64,000 nucleotides of DNA. It comes from Firmicutes bacterium OM04-13BH. GTDB taxonomy: Bacteria; Bacillota; Clostridia; Lachnospirales; Lachnospiraceae. A program made the translations under genes and the position numbers. Positions 44,690 through 53,603 of the stretch are shown here, one piece after another (positions within the stretch are counted from its first letter, which is position 1; the number at the start of each line of letters is the position of its first letter). A model generated the notes under the pieces. It saw only the letters and a list, made by a program, of their open reading frames with translations. It was not told where the DNA came from and made no database searches. The stretch spans positions 62,001-126,000 of the forward strand of contig QULP01000002.1 in assembly GCA_003481745.1 (NCBI GenBank). Reading direction: 5' to 3'.

Positions 44690-44718
44690 TTGTATTCTTG
44701 AACGAAATGCACTATAAT
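44690..44718 (+). promoter_or_regulatory. Predicted promoter of the P-loop gene
   Basis: TTGTAT, 17-base spacer, perfect TATAAT, 66 bases before the ATG at 44784. Confidence 0.65.
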
Positions 44719-44783
44719 TGATTTCAAGATAACCACGTTTTTAGTAAAAATACATATTACGTGCGGCTAAGGAGGAAAATGCG

Positions 44784-45209
44784 ATGGTTCAGTTAATTGT
44801 AGGTGAAAAAGGTAAAGGAAAAACAAAAGTACTTCTGGACAAGGCGAATAATGGTGTCAAAGAAGCAAAGGGCTCAGTTGTATATCTGGACAAGAGCACA
44901 AAACACATGTACGAGTTAAATAACAAAGTTCGTCTAATTAATGTGACAGAATATGAAGTGGAAAATGCCAGTGAATTTGTAGGATTTATCAGAGGAATTC
45001 TTTCTCAGGATAATGACTTAGAGCAGGTTTATCTGGACAGCTTTTTAAAAATTGCAAAATTAGAGGCTGAAGATGCCCCGCTTACAGAAGTACTTCAGGA
45101 ATTAGAAAAGCTTAGTGAAAGATTTGGATTATCTTTTATCATCAGCGTTTCCAGAAATGAAGAAGACCTTCCGGAAGCAGTAAAGGGAATGATTGAAACT
45201 TCACTGTAA
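44784..45209 (+). CDS. Small P-loop protein, unknown (sometimes labelled PilT-like)
   Basis: A 141-residue soluble protein with an N-terminal Walker A GEKGKGKTK at residues 7-15. A candidate Walker B or hydrophobic strand is QVYLDSFLKIAKL. No other PilT motif (Asp box, His box) is present, so the common label twitching motility protein PilT is not supported. It has its own promoter, an AAGGAGG site and a strong terminator, so it is one transcription unit. The role is unknown. Confidence 0.8.
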   Translation: MVQLIVGEKGKGKTKVLLDKANNGVKEAKGSVVYLDKSTKHMYELNNKVRLINVTEYEVENASEFVGFIRGILSQDNDLEQVYLDSFLKIAKLEAEDAPLTEVLQELEKLSERFGLSFIISVSRNEEDLPEAVKGMIETSL

Positions 45210-45220
45210 AAAAACAAAGT

Positions 45221-45275
45221 AAAAACAGTCACTGTACATCAAGAGAGAATTGAGTGTACAGTGGCTGTTTTTTTA
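45221..45275. terminator. Strong bidirectional terminator
   Basis: AACAGTCACTGTACA (45224-45238) pairs with TGTACAGTGGCTGTT (45255-45269) with one wobble. A runs precede and T runs follow. It lies between the P-loop gene and the convergent DUF378 gene. Confidence 0.9.
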
Positions 45276-45325
45276 TTTCATAGTAAGTTTGCTCTATGAA
45301 ATAGAAAGTGAGTAAAAATTTGTTT

Positions 45326-45541
45326 TTACGAGCTGGCACTTATATCTCGAATTCGACCAAACAGGCTGAAAAGATAAAGTCCGCAGATGCCTACAAGAAC
45401 ATAGACAATTCTTGAAAGCCAGGATAAATTACCAAAAAGAAATGCAACCAAATCAAAACGAAACAGGCCAATCAGCCCCCAGTTGACAGCTCCGATAATG
45501 GTAATGACCAATGCTGTGTAATCTAAACCATTTGACTTCAT
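45326..45541 (-). CDS. DUF378 family small membrane protein
   Basis: A 71-residue protein with two membrane helices; LVITIIGAVNWGLIGLFRFDLVAFLFGNLSWLSRIVYVLVGICGLY matches DUF378 (YuzA-like). AAAGGAGG precedes the ATG on the - strand. No function is known. It is the only - strand gene between the shape block and the ylm-type cluster. Confidence 0.88.
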   Translation of the reverse strand: MKSNGLDYTALVITIIGAVNWGLIGLFRFDLVAFLFGNLSWLSRIVYVLVGICGLYLFSLFGRIRDISASS

Positions 45542-45609
45542 ATGTTTGCCTCCTTTGTTTGGTTCTATTTTCTGCCTTTTTGATAAGTTTTATGCAAAAA
45601 AATTAAGTA

Positions 45610-45638
45610 TTGCCCTAAAATGCTGAAAATGATAAAAT
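45610..45638 (+). promoter_or_regulatory. Predicted promoter of the HlyD-like gene
   Basis: TTGCCC, 17-base spacer, TAAAAT. The -10 overlaps an ATG at 45637, so that ATG is not the translation start. Confidence 0.5.
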
Positions 45639-45666
45639 GAAAAACGGTACGAAAGGAGACGAAAGA

Positions 45667-47229
45667 TTGTTTATTATAAAAAAGCTATGGAATAAAATAA
45701 AAAAACTGCCAAGAAAGGCAGAAAGGCTGTTGGGGATTCTTGGAGAAATACTCTGGATATTATTTCAAAAAGCAGGAAGAATCTTGAAAAAAGGTCTTCA
45801 AAAGATACCTCGTAATCCGATTGTAGTTGTAATCGGTGTTATTATCATTTATCTGATAGTGACAGCAGGTCTGTATTTTTCTTCTGAACAGATTGAATCG
45901 TATCAAGTGACATCAGGAACGCTTGAAAAAAACCCAGTTTATACAGCACTGGCAATTCGAGAAGAAAAAGTAGTGAATGCAAGTCAGGATGGATATTTAA
46001 GATATCTGAGAAAAGAAGGTTCAAATGTTGAGAAAAATGGAAACGTTTATGCAGTTGGGGACAGCGAGATTCAAATTGCGAAATATGCGTTAGATGAAAC
46101 ACAAAAAAGTAAAATAAAGAATGCGGCAGAAGCTTTCTCTGGAACGTTTGATTCCTCTGATTTTGCTGATACATACAGCTTGAAGTATGAATTAAATGGA
46201 ATGATACTTCAGACAGATAAAGCAGAACAGACGGAGGATACTTCGGACGAAGAAGAGTATGATGAAAATGGATTTTTAGTGGTAAAAGGAAATACTTCGA
46301 TTATGTTAGGAAATCAAACAGTGGTTACTTCACCGGATGCTGGAATTGTAATGTATACGATGGATGGATATGAAGGAAAAACGGTGGATAATCTTAAAAA
46401 AAGCGATTTCGCGCAGAAATCTTATACAGAAAAAAGTTTGATTTCAACAGAAGCAAAAGAAGATACACCCGTTTATAAATTGATTACAGATGAAACGTGG
46501 AATCTGATGATCCCAGTTTCCAAAAAAGAAGCGTCAAAACTTTCAGAAGGAACGATTCAGGTAAAATTTTTAAAAGATAAAAAAACGCAGAACGGACAGC
46601 TTTCTATTGTGGATATAGACGGACAGAAAGTGGCAAAAATTACTTTGAAAAATGGAATGGTTCGTTATGCATCGGAGCGTTTTCTGAAAGTGGAACTGGT
46701 AATTCATACAAAAACTGGCTTAAAAATTCCTCTTAGTTCCATTGTAGACAAGAAATTTTATATCATTCCGTCCGACTATCTTGCGAAAGAAGTTCAGGAT
46801 GGTGTAGAAAGAGAGGGATTTTATAGAATTACGAAAGATGACAAAGGAAAAGAAAAAAAGACTTTTGTGGTTCCGGCTATTTATAAAAATACGGCAGATT
46901 CATCGGATAAAAGTACAAGTACGGTAATTAAAAAGATAGATTACTGTTATGTTGATATGCAAACCTTTCAAGAAGGTGATGTTGTACAGAAGCCAGATTC
47001 TTCCGAGACATTTACAGTGGGAGAACCGGAATATCTTTCTGGCGCATACTGCATTAATCGTGGCTATGCAATGTTCCGTTGTATTGAGCAGATATCAGGA
47101 GAACAAAATGAAGAATCTTGTCTGATTAAGAAAAATACAGCTTATGGTCTTTCGGAATATGACAGAATTGTAAAAAATGGTTCTTCTGTAAAAGAAGATG
47201 AAATACTAACAGGAAAACAAGGAGAGTAA
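45667..47229 (+). CDS. HlyD-like membrane-anchored protein
   Basis: A 520-residue protein with a basic N-terminal part (residues 1-48), one membrane helix (about 50-72, PIVVVIGVIIIYLIVTAGLYF) and a long outside region. That region has HlyD/lipoyl-like pieces (VVNASQDGYLRYLRKEGSNVEKNGNVYAVGD and TVVTSPDAGIVMYTMDGYEG) and an acidic stretch (about 190-210). No ABC transporter partner is adjacent. The TTG at 45667 has AAAGGAG 8 bases upstream; the upstream in-frame ATG lies in the promoter. It sits where ylmD is in B. subtilis, ahead of yggS-sepF. The function is not known. Confidence 0.75.
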   Translation: MFIIKKLWNKIKKLPRKAERLLGILGEILWILFQKAGRILKKGLQKIPRNPIVVVIGVIIIYLIVTAGLYFSSEQIESYQVTSGTLEKNPVYTALAIREEKVVNASQDGYLRYLRKEGSNVEKNGNVYAVGDSEIQIAKYALDETQKSKIKNAAEAFSGTFDSSDFADTYSLKYELNGMILQTDKAEQTEDTSDEEEYDENGFLVVKGNTSIMLGNQTVVTSPDAGIVMYTMDGYEGKTVDNLKKSDFAQKSYTEKSLISTEAKEDTPVYKLITDETWNLMIPVSKKEASKLSEGTIQVKFLKDKKTQNGQLSIVDIDGQKVAKITLKNGMVRYASERFLKVELVIHTKTGLKIPLSSIVDKKFYIIPSDYLAKEVQDGVEREGFYRITKDDKGKEKKTFVVPAIYKNTADSSDKSTSTVIKKIDYCYVDMQTFQEGDVVQKPDSSETFTVGEPEYLSGAYCINRGYAMFRCIEQISGEQNEESCLIKKNTAYGLSEYDRIVKNGSSVKEDEILTGKQGE

Positions 47230-47232
47230 AGA

Positions 47233-47928
47233 ATGAGTGTTTATGAAAATTACTTAGAAGTAGAAAAAAAAGTACAGGAAGCATGTAAAAGAGCAGGAAG
47301 AAACAGAGAAGAAGTAACCTTAATTGCGGTTAGTAAGACAAAACCAGTTTCTATGATTGAAGAACTTCTTCCTCATGGAGTAGTGGACTTTGGAGAAAAT
47401 AAAGTACAGGAACTGACTGCAAAATACGAAGTGCTTCCGAAAGATTTAAACTGGCATCTCATCGGTCATCTTCAGAGAAATAAGGTAAAATATATTATTG
47501 ATAAAGCTTGCCTGATTCATTCTGTAGATTCTATTCGTCTGGCCGAAACAATCAGTCAGGAAGCTGTGAAAAAGAATGTGACAGCATCCATTTTAGTAGA
47601 AGTCAATGTTGCAGAAGAAGAAAGTAAATTTGGAGTTACTTCTGAGGAGACAGAAAAATTGGTAGAGGAAATTTCAAAACTGCCAAATATCGAAGTCAAG
47701 GGGCTTATGACAATTGCACCATTTGTAGAAAATTCAGAAGAAAATCGATTAGTTTTTAGAAATTTAAGAAATTTAAGTGTTGACATAGCCGCTAAAAAAT
47801 TTAATAATGTTACTATGAATGTCTTAAGCATGGGCATGACTGGCGATTATGAGGTCGCTATCGAAGAAGGTGCAACAATGGTAAGAGTTGGTACCGGAAT
47901 CTTCGGAGAAAGAGATTACAGCAAATAG
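47233..47928 (+). CDS. YggS/YlmE family PLP-homeostasis protein
   Basis: A 231-residue PLP-binding protein of alanine-racemase-like barrel fold without known enzyme activity. The PLP Lys is in TLIAVSKTKPVSMIEELL (about residue 36). FGENKVQEL, WHLIGHLQRNKVKYI, EVNVAEEESKFGV and LSMGMTGDYEVAIEEGATMVRVGTGIFG are diagnostic. Known relatives buffer PLP and affect amino-acid pools. It lies 3 bases after the HlyD-like gene and before sepF, as in B. subtilis. Confidence 0.94.
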   Translation: MSVYENYLEVEKKVQEACKRAGRNREEVTLIAVSKTKPVSMIEELLPHGVVDFGENKVQELTAKYEVLPKDLNWHLIGHLQRNKVKYIIDKACLIHSVDSIRLAETISQEAVKKNVTASILVEVNVAEEESKFGVTSEETEKLVEEISKLPNIEVKGLMTIAPFVENSEENRLVFRNLRNLSVDIAAKKFNNVTMNVLSMGMTGDYEVAIEEGATMVRVGTGIFGERDYSK

Positions 47929-47945
47929 AGATTGGAGATTTTAAC

Positions 47946-48581
47946 ATGAGTGTTTTTAATAAGCTTTTAGATGCAGTAAAAATGAGTGATGATTTTGAAC
48001 AAGATGGATTTTTAGATGATGATTTTGATGAAGATGAGGATGAAATCAAAGAAGAAAAACCGAGAAAGCGTTTTTTAAAGAAATTAGAAGAAGAGGATGA
48101 GGCAGAAGAATTAGAAGAAGAACCGGTAGTGGAAAGACGAACACAGAAAAAGAAAGCAGAAAAGAAACAGCCGGAGAAGAAAACAACGGAGAAACCCTCT
48201 TTCTATTCAAGAAATACCAAAAATACAAAGACAACCGAAAGCTCTTCTAAAGTAACACCAATGCGCACTGCAAAGAGAAATCCAGCTCCGGCTGCAATGG
48301 AGGTCTGCGTGATTAAACCAAATAATATGGAAGAAACCAGAGAAATTGCAGATACTTTAATTGCAGGATGTACCGTTGTCCTTAATCTGGAAGGAATTGA
48401 TGTCAGTGTGGCGCAAAGAGTAATTGATTTTTCATCAGGAACCTGCTATGCAATGGGAGGAAGTCTTCAGAAAGTATCCGACTACATATTTATTCTGACT
48501 CCATCAAGTGTAGGAATTACAGGTGATTATCAGGAGATTATAGATGGTGCGTTCATGTCCTCTATCCAGACAGAATATTAA
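47946..48581 (+). CDS. sepF: Cell division protein SepF
   Basis: A 211-residue protein with the membrane-targeting N-terminus MSVFNKLLDAVKM, a long acidic then basic linker (about 15-110) and the SepF domain (about 115-205; DTLIAGCTVVLNLEGIDVSVAQRVIDFSSGTCYAMGGSLQKVSDYIFILTP). SepF tethers FtsZ to the membrane and organises the septum. The linker is longer than in B. subtilis SepF (about 150 residues). GGAG precedes the ATG. Confidence 0.94.
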   Translation: MSVFNKLLDAVKMSDDFEQDGFLDDDFDEDEDEIKEEKPRKRFLKKLEEEDEAEELEEEPVVERRTQKKKAEKKQPEKKTTEKPSFYSRNTKNTKTTESSSKVTPMRTAKRNPAPAAMEVCVIKPNNMEETREIADTLIAGCTVVLNLEGIDVSVAQRVIDFSSGTCYAMGGSLQKVSDYIFILTPSSVGITGDYQEIIDGAFMSSIQTEY

Positions 48582-48599
48582 TTCGGAAAGAGCATAAAA

Positions 48600-49352
48600 A
48601 TGGAGAAAGAACAGTTATTTGAAAAACGTATGATAGAGTTAAGTAAGAATGCCTATTACAGAGGTATTCTTACTTTCTCTGATTTTTTAGATTTAAATGA
48701 ATTACATAAGTTGCATAGTCTTCCTCTTAAACAGTATGGTGTAAAAGTGGAAACTTTTGGAGGACATGCGTTTGCAGAGCGTCAGATGGCAGCATTTATC
48801 CCTGATGCTTTTTTCTTTAGTCAGGAATATCCGATTTCCTGTATTTGTATTCGTCCGTCTATGGAAAAATTTGCAGAAAATCTGACTCATCGGGATTATT
48901 TGGGAGCAATTTTAAATCTTGGAATTGAGAGAAGTAAAATCGGAGATATTTTGGTAGAAGATAAAAAAGCATACATCTTTTGCCATAATTCGCTGTGTGA
49001 GTTTTTGATGAATGAAATCTGCCGTGTCCGGCATACCACAGTCGTTCCATCTATCATTGAGAATAAAGAAGAGTTTCCGAGTGTAAAACTTCAAAAAGTC
49101 ACAGGAACGGTATCTTCTGTGAGACTTGACAGCGTTACGGCGTTGGCATTTTCAACTTCAAGAAGCAGTATTTTACCATTAATCGAAGGGAAAAAGTTAT
49201 TTGTAAATGGGAAAAATATTGTTTCAAATGCCTATCATTTAAAAGAAGGAGATATTGTATCCGTCAGAGGAAAAGGAAAATATCGTTTTGATGGAACAAC
49301 AAATTTAACGAAGAAAAACCGGTATCATGTAGAAGTTTCGCGTTATTGCTAA
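48600..49352 (+). CDS. ylmH: YlmH-like RNA-binding protein (S4 domain)
   Basis: A 250-residue protein with an N-terminal RRM-like part (about 1-90), a middle part and a C-terminal S4 domain (about 178-245; SSILPLIEGKKLFVNGKNIVSNAYHLKEGDIVSVRGKGKY). YlmH is an S4 factor linked to rescue of stalled 50S subunits. ATG at 48600 follows sepF by 18 bases. The downstream divIVA of B. subtilis is not here; aroB follows. Confidence 0.92.
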   Translation: MEKEQLFEKRMIELSKNAYYRGILTFSDFLDLNELHKLHSLPLKQYGVKVETFGGHAFAERQMAAFIPDAFFFSQEYPISCICIRPSMEKFAENLTHRDYLGAILNLGIERSKIGDILVEDKKAYIFCHNSLCEFLMNEICRVRHTTVVPSIIENKEEFPSVKLQKVTGTVSSVRLDSVTALAFSTSRSSILPLIEGKKLFVNGKNIVSNAYHLKEGDIVSVRGKGKYRFDGTTNLTKKNRYHVEVSRYC

Positions 49353-49381
49353 AGTCAAAAGAGACAGAAAGGAACGAAAAA

Positions 49382-50494
49382 ATGACAGAAAATATATTAC
49401 AGGTAAAAAGAAATGATGAATTTTATTATCCGATTGTATTTCGGAAAAACTTTGAAGATTTATCGAATCAGTTAAAAACATTAAAATTACAAGAACGAAA
49501 ATGCTGCATTGTAACGGACAGTAATGTGGCACCGATTTATTTAGAGACAGTAAAAAAAGAACTGGAAAAAGTTTCGGATACCATTATATCCATTATTTTA
49601 CCGGCAGGAGAGGAAAATAAAACGCTTGCACAGATTCAAAATATTTATGAGAATTTAATCAAAGCACATTTCGACAGAAAAGATTTACTTTTTGCATTGG
49701 GCGGAGGAGTTGTTGGAGATATGACCGGTTTTGCAGCAGCAACTTATCTTCGAGGAATTGATTTTATACAGATTCCAACCACACTTCTGGCACAGGTAGA
49801 CAGCAGTATTGGAGGAAAAACAGGTGTCGACTTCTTACAGTATAAAAATATGGTTGGAGCATTTCATCAGCCACGTCTGGTTTATATGAATGTGCATACC
49901 TTAGATACGCTTTCAGATGAACTATTTTCCTGTGGAATGGGAGAGGTTTTAAAGCATGGATTAATTCGTGACCTGGATTACTTTGAATGGTTAAAAGAAA
50001 ACAGAGAAAAGGTTCTTAATTTGGACGAGGATGCTTTGACAGAAATGATTTATAAAAGCTGTGTCATTAAGAAAACAGTTGTAGAAAACGATCCGACGGA
50101 AAAAGGAGAACGTGCAGTTTTAAATATGGGGCATACAGTAGGCCATGCGGTAGAAAAATTGAAAAATTTCAAACTGCTTCATGGACAGTGTGTTTCTATT
50201 GGGACAGTCTGCGCATGTTATTTGTCCTTAAAGAGAGGACTCATTACAAAAGAAGAATATGAATCCGCATTAGAAGCATTAAGAGCATATCGTCTGCCGA
50301 TTTCGGTTCAGGGATTAAATGCAGCTGAGATTTTAACAGCAACAAAGTCTGATAAAAAGATGGAGCAAGGAAAAATCAAGTTTGTTTTACTTGAAAAAAT
50401 GGGATATGCCTATATCGACAAGACGGTAACAGATGAAGAAATGAAAGAGGCAATTGAAGTGGTTTTAGAAGAATCAGGAGAAGAAAAGTCATGA
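49382..50494 (+). CDS. aroB: 3-Dehydroquinate synthase
   Basis: A 370-residue NAD- and metal-dependent enzyme in the shikimate pathway. The NAD site is LFALGGGVVGDMTGFAAATYLRGIDFIQIPTTLLAQVDSSIGGKTGVD. The metal and catalytic parts are EVLKHGLIRD and LNMGHTVGHAVEK. ATG at 49382 has AAAGGA 9 bases upstream. Its stop overlaps lspA by 4 bases. Confidence 0.95.
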   Translation: MTENILQVKRNDEFYYPIVFRKNFEDLSNQLKTLKLQERKCCIVTDSNVAPIYLETVKKELEKVSDTIISIILPAGEENKTLAQIQNIYENLIKAHFDRKDLLFALGGGVVGDMTGFAAATYLRGIDFIQIPTTLLAQVDSSIGGKTGVDFLQYKNMVGAFHQPRLVYMNVHTLDTLSDELFSCGMGEVLKHGLIRDLDYFEWLKENREKVLNLDEDALTEMIYKSCVIKKTVVENDPTEKGERAVLNMGHTVGHAVEKLKNFKLLHGQCVSIGTVCACYLSLKRGLITKEEYESALEALRAYRLPISVQGLNAAEILTATKSDKKMEQGKIKFVLLEKMGYAYIDKTVTDEEMKEAIEVVLEESGEEKS

Positions 50495-51015
50495 AAATGA
50501 AAAAGACAAGAGGTATCATTTATTTGCAGTTGATTTTGTCAACTTTCTTCTTAACTGTGTTAGACCAGTGGACAAAGCATCTTGCAGTCACGCATTTGCA
50601 AAATCAATCAGATATTTCGTTGATTGATGGAGTATTGTCTCTGCATTATCTCGAAAATCGTGGTGCTGCGTTTGGAGTGTTTCAAAATCGGCAGGATGCT
50701 TTTTTTATTCTGACGGTTGTTATTCTTGCTTTTATTTTATATGTGTTATGGAGAATGCCGGTTACGAAGAAGTATTTGCCGGTTCGTATTCTTTGTTTTT
50801 TCCTGACGTCAGGAGCTCTTGGAAATTTAATAGACCGAATCCGTCTTAAATATGTGATAGATTTTATTTATTTTTCCCTGATAGATTTTCCGGTATTTAA
50901 TGTTGCAGATATTTATGTAACTGTTTCAATGATTGTGTTATTATTATTGGTGCTTTTTTATTATAAAGATGAGGATGATTTTGTATTTTTAAGTCCAAAA
51001 AAGAAGGGAAAATGA
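50491..51015 (+). CDS. lspA: Lipoprotein signal peptidase (signal peptidase II)
   Basis: A 174-residue membrane aspartyl protease with four helices. Motifs are LDQWTKHLAV, LENRGAAFGVFQ, GALGNLIDRIRLKYVIDF and NVADIYVTVS, which carry the catalytic Asp pair. It processes lipoproteins; the nuclease at 60746 is a likely client. ATG overlaps aroB; a second ATG at 50497 is possible. Confidence 0.95.
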   Translation: MKMKKTRGIIYLQLILSTFFLTVLDQWTKHLAVTHLQNQSDISLIDGVLSLHYLENRGAAFGVFQNRQDAFFILTVVILAFILYVLWRMPVTKKYLPVRILCFFLTSGALGNLIDRIRLKYVIDFIYFSLIDFPVFNVADIYVTVSMIVLLLLVLFYYKDEDDFVFLSPKKKGK

Positions 51016-51018
51016 TAA

Positions 51019-51933
51019 ATGAAAAAACTTTGCTTACAGGCAGATGCATCAGCAGAAGGACAACGAATTGATAAATATCTGGCAGTGGAACTTTCAGATT
51101 ATTCACGCTCATTTTTGCAGAAACAATTAAAAGATGGAAATGTGACAATCGGTGAAAAAGCAGTGAAAAGCAGTTATCAGCTTTCGGAAGAAGAAGAAAT
51201 TACTGTGTTAATTCCAGATAACAAAGAACCAGATATTGAGCCGGAGAATATTCCGTTATCAATCCTGTATGAGGATGAGCAGCTTTTAGTGGTAGATAAA
51301 CCAAAAGGGATGGTGGTACATCCGAGCGCGGGTCATTACAGTGGAACATTAGTAAATGCGTTGTTGTACCATTGTAAGGGGAACCTTTCCGGAATTAACG
51401 GGGTATTAAGACCAGGAATCGTTCATCGAATTGATAAGGATACAACAGGAGCATTATTGGTGTGTAAAACAGATTTGGCACACAGAGATTTAGCACAGCA
51501 GTTAAAAGAACATAGTATCACAAGAAGGTATCGTGCAATTGTACATGGAAATTTAAAAGAAGAAGAGGGAACAATTGAGGGGGCAATTGGACGTCATCCG
51601 ACCGAACGAAAAAAGATGGCGATTAATCTGAAAAACGGAAAACCAGCGGTAACACATTACAAAGTGTTAGAGCATTATAAAAATTACAGTTATATTGAGT
51701 GTCGGCTGGAAACAGGAAGGACGCATCAGATTCGTGTTCACATGAGCAGTATTGGACATCCTTTGGTGGGAGATTTTGTATATGGTCCGAAAAAATGTCC
51801 ATTTCCAAATCTGGAGGGTCAGACTCTACATGCAATGGTACTTGGATTTGTACATCCTGTCACAAAGGAATATCTGGAATTTACAGCACCGCTTCCACAA
51901 TATTTTGAAAAATTACAAAAAAAACTCATATAA
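51019..51933 (+). CDS. rluD: RluA-family 23S rRNA pseudouridine synthase (RluD-like)
   Basis: A 304-residue enzyme with an N-terminal S4 domain (about 12-70), then the catalytic GIVHRIDKDTTGALLVCKTDLAHRDL with the nucleophile Asp. HQIRVHMSSIGHPLVGDFVYG is the C-terminal motif. By family and neighbourhood (after lspA) it is most like RluD/YlyB. The exact rRNA site is inferred. ATG 3 bases after the lspA stop. Confidence 0.92.
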   Translation: MKKLCLQADASAEGQRIDKYLAVELSDYSRSFLQKQLKDGNVTIGEKAVKSSYQLSEEEEITVLIPDNKEPDIEPENIPLSILYEDEQLLVVDKPKGMVVHPSAGHYSGTLVNALLYHCKGNLSGINGVLRPGIVHRIDKDTTGALLVCKTDLAHRDLAQQLKEHSITRRYRAIVHGNLKEEEGTIEGAIGRHPTERKKMAINLKNGKPAVTHYKVLEHYKNYSYIECRLETGRTHQIRVHMSSIGHPLVGDFVYGPKKCPFPNLEGQTLHAMVLGFVHPVTKEYLEFTAPLPQYFEKLQKKLI

Positions 51934-52011
51934 TTTATGCAAATTTTATATACAAAATAAAAAAAATAGATTATAATAAATATAATCAGAAACATCAATG
52001 GAGAGGAGTGC

Positions 52012-52671
52012 ATGAATATGACGAATCATACAGTTATTACAATCGGAAGACAGCTCGGAAGTGGTGGTAAGGAAGTAGGATTGCAGTTGGCAGAAGAACT
52101 TGGAATTAAATGCTATGATAAAGAACTTTTGGAACGTGCAGCAAAAGACAGTGGATTATGTCAGGAATTATTTGAAAACAATGATGAAAAACCTACAAAT
52201 AGTTTCCTGTATTCTCTGGTGATGGATACATACTCTTTTGGATATTCTTCAGCGGCATTTGCAGATATGCCAATTAATCATAAGGTGTTTTTAGCTCAGT
52301 TCGATACGATTAAAAATATTGCAAAAGAAGGACCTTGTGTTATTGTAGGAAGATGTGCGGATTATGCATTATCAGAATTTGATAATATGTTAAGTGTGTT
52401 TGTTCATGCAGATTTAGAAAAAAGAATCCGTCGTGTGGCACGAAAAAATGAATTGACAGATGCGACTGCAAAGGACCGCATTCAGAAAACAGATAAACGC
52501 CGTGCAAGCTATTATAACTATTATACAAGTAAAAAATGGGGCGATGCTGCAAGTTATAATCTAAGTTTAGATAGTGGAGTATTAGGAATTGACGGCTGTG
52601 TTCAAATGATTAAAAAAGCAATTGAAATTAAAGAAGAGCGGCTGGCAAAAAATAATCGTGAAGTAAAATAA
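52012..52671 (+). CDS. Cytidylate-kinase-like family protein
   Basis: A 219-residue P-loop kinase-fold protein with GRQLGSGGKEVGLQLAEELGIKCYDKELL. VIVGRCADYALS and RDKRRASYYNYYTSKKWGDA-like segments (here KTDKRRASYYNYYTSKKWGDA) are characteristic. The family is distinct from true Cmk and its substrate is unknown. GGAGAGGAG lies upstream; ATG at 52012 or 52018 could be used. A terminator follows. Confidence 0.9.
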   Translation: MNMTNHTVITIGRQLGSGGKEVGLQLAEELGIKCYDKELLERAAKDSGLCQELFENNDEKPTNSFLYSLVMDTYSFGYSSAAFADMPINHKVFLAQFDTIKNIAKEGPCVIVGRCADYALSEFDNMLSVFVHADLEKRIRRVARKNELTDATAKDRIQKTDKRRASYYNYYTSKKWGDAASYNLSLDSGVLGIDGCVQMIKKAIEIKEERLAKNNREVK

Positions 52672-52677
52672 AAATTG

Positions 52678-52710
52678 GGCAGAGGGAAATCTTTTTCTCT
52701 CTGCCTTTTT
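52678..52710. terminator. Intrinsic terminator after the cytidylate-kinase-like gene
   Basis: GGCAGAGGGAAA pairs with TTTCTCTCTGCC (one wobble, 4-base loop), followed by TTTTT. It also serves the convergent ttcA gene's end region. Confidence 0.85.
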
Positions 52711-52720
52711 ACGTGACGAT

Positions 52721-53449
52721 TTATTTTTTTAGAAATGTTTCCCAGCCATCTAAGTTTCCATTTAAAATTGCAGTAAACATCCGTTCTTTTACACCAGGAT
52801 GTTCATGGTTTAAAGTACGAATCAATTCTTTTACATATTGGCGTTTGGTATAACCATCCACTGGACAAGGACTTTTTTCCACTGGAAGGTGATATTTATT
52901 TTTAAAACCAATTACATCCGCTTCATTTACAAAGAGTAAGGGGCGGATTACAGTAAGATCTGTTCGGTCAAGATGGGTTTTCGGAGAAAATGTGTGAAAA
53001 CGCCCCTCAAAAAGCAGAGATAGTAACATTGTTTCGATAACATCATCTTTATGATGGGCATAAGCAATTTTATTACAGCCCGCTTTTTTTGCGGCATCGT
53101 TTAAGGCACCTTTTCTCATTTTTGCGCATAAAGAACAAGGATTGGGTTCTTTTCGTTCATTAAAAATAATCTGAGCAATTTCTGTCTGTACAATCGTATA
53201 AGGTACATTTAATTCACTACAGAGCGCTTTTATTTGTATGAGGTCAAATCCAGGATGACCTAAATCAACAGTAATGGCTTCTATTGTAAAGGAATTTGGA
53301 TAAAAACGTTTTAAGCCATTTAAGGCATAAAGAAGGGTAAGACTGTCTTTTCCTCCTGAAATTCCAACTGCTATTTTATCTCCGGATTCAATTAGATTAA
53401 AGGTATCAACTGCCTTTCTGGTAAGACTCAATAATCTTTGCAGGGTCAT
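52721..53449 (-). CDS. ttcA: TtcA-like tRNA 2-thiocytidine synthase
   Basis: A 242-residue PP-loop protein with GISGGKDSLTLLYAL (PP-loop) and CSLCAKMRKGALNDAAKKAGCNKIAYAHHKDDVIETMLLSLLFEGR, including Cys pairs (CSLCAK) for an iron-sulfur cluster. It resembles TtcA, which thiolates C32 of some tRNAs. An alternative is a TilS- or CTU1-type thiolase; the CxxC and the length fit TtcA. A good GGAGGAAAT site lies upstream on the - strand. Confidence 0.88.
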   Translation of the reverse strand: MTLQRLLSLTRKAVDTFNLIESGDKIAVGISGGKDSLTLLYALNGLKRFYPNSFTIEAITVDLGHPGFDLIQIKALCSELNVPYTIVQTEIAQIIFNERKEPNPCSLCAKMRKGALNDAAKKAGCNKIAYAHHKDDVIETMLLSLLFEGRFHTFSPKTHLDRTDLTVIRPLLFVNEADVIGFKNKYHLPVEKSPCPVDGYTKRQYVKELIRTLNHEHPGVKERMFTAILNGNLDGWETFLKK

Positions 53450-53529
53450 TTATTTCCTCCTTAGCTATATTTTTTCTGTAAAAGACTATAACACATTGGA
53501 AAAAGAAAAGAAATATTTTTTACGAAATT

Positions 53530-53560
53530 ATGACACAAATAATAAATTTCATGCTATAAT
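53530..53560 (+). promoter_or_regulatory. Predicted extended -10 promoter of the AI-2E-family gene
   Basis: TGCTATAAT (53552-53560) is an extended -10; the -35 ATGACA is spaced 19 bases away, so the extended -10 probably dominates. Confidence 0.55.
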
Positions 53561-53603
53561 ATAAACATTAAGCATTTGCAAAGAGAATAAATGGAGGAAA
53601 TAT

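Noticed and set aside
44784-45209. PilT twitching-motility ATPase
   Set aside because: Only Walker A is present; length and remaining motifs do not fit PilT, and no type IV pilus genes are nearby.
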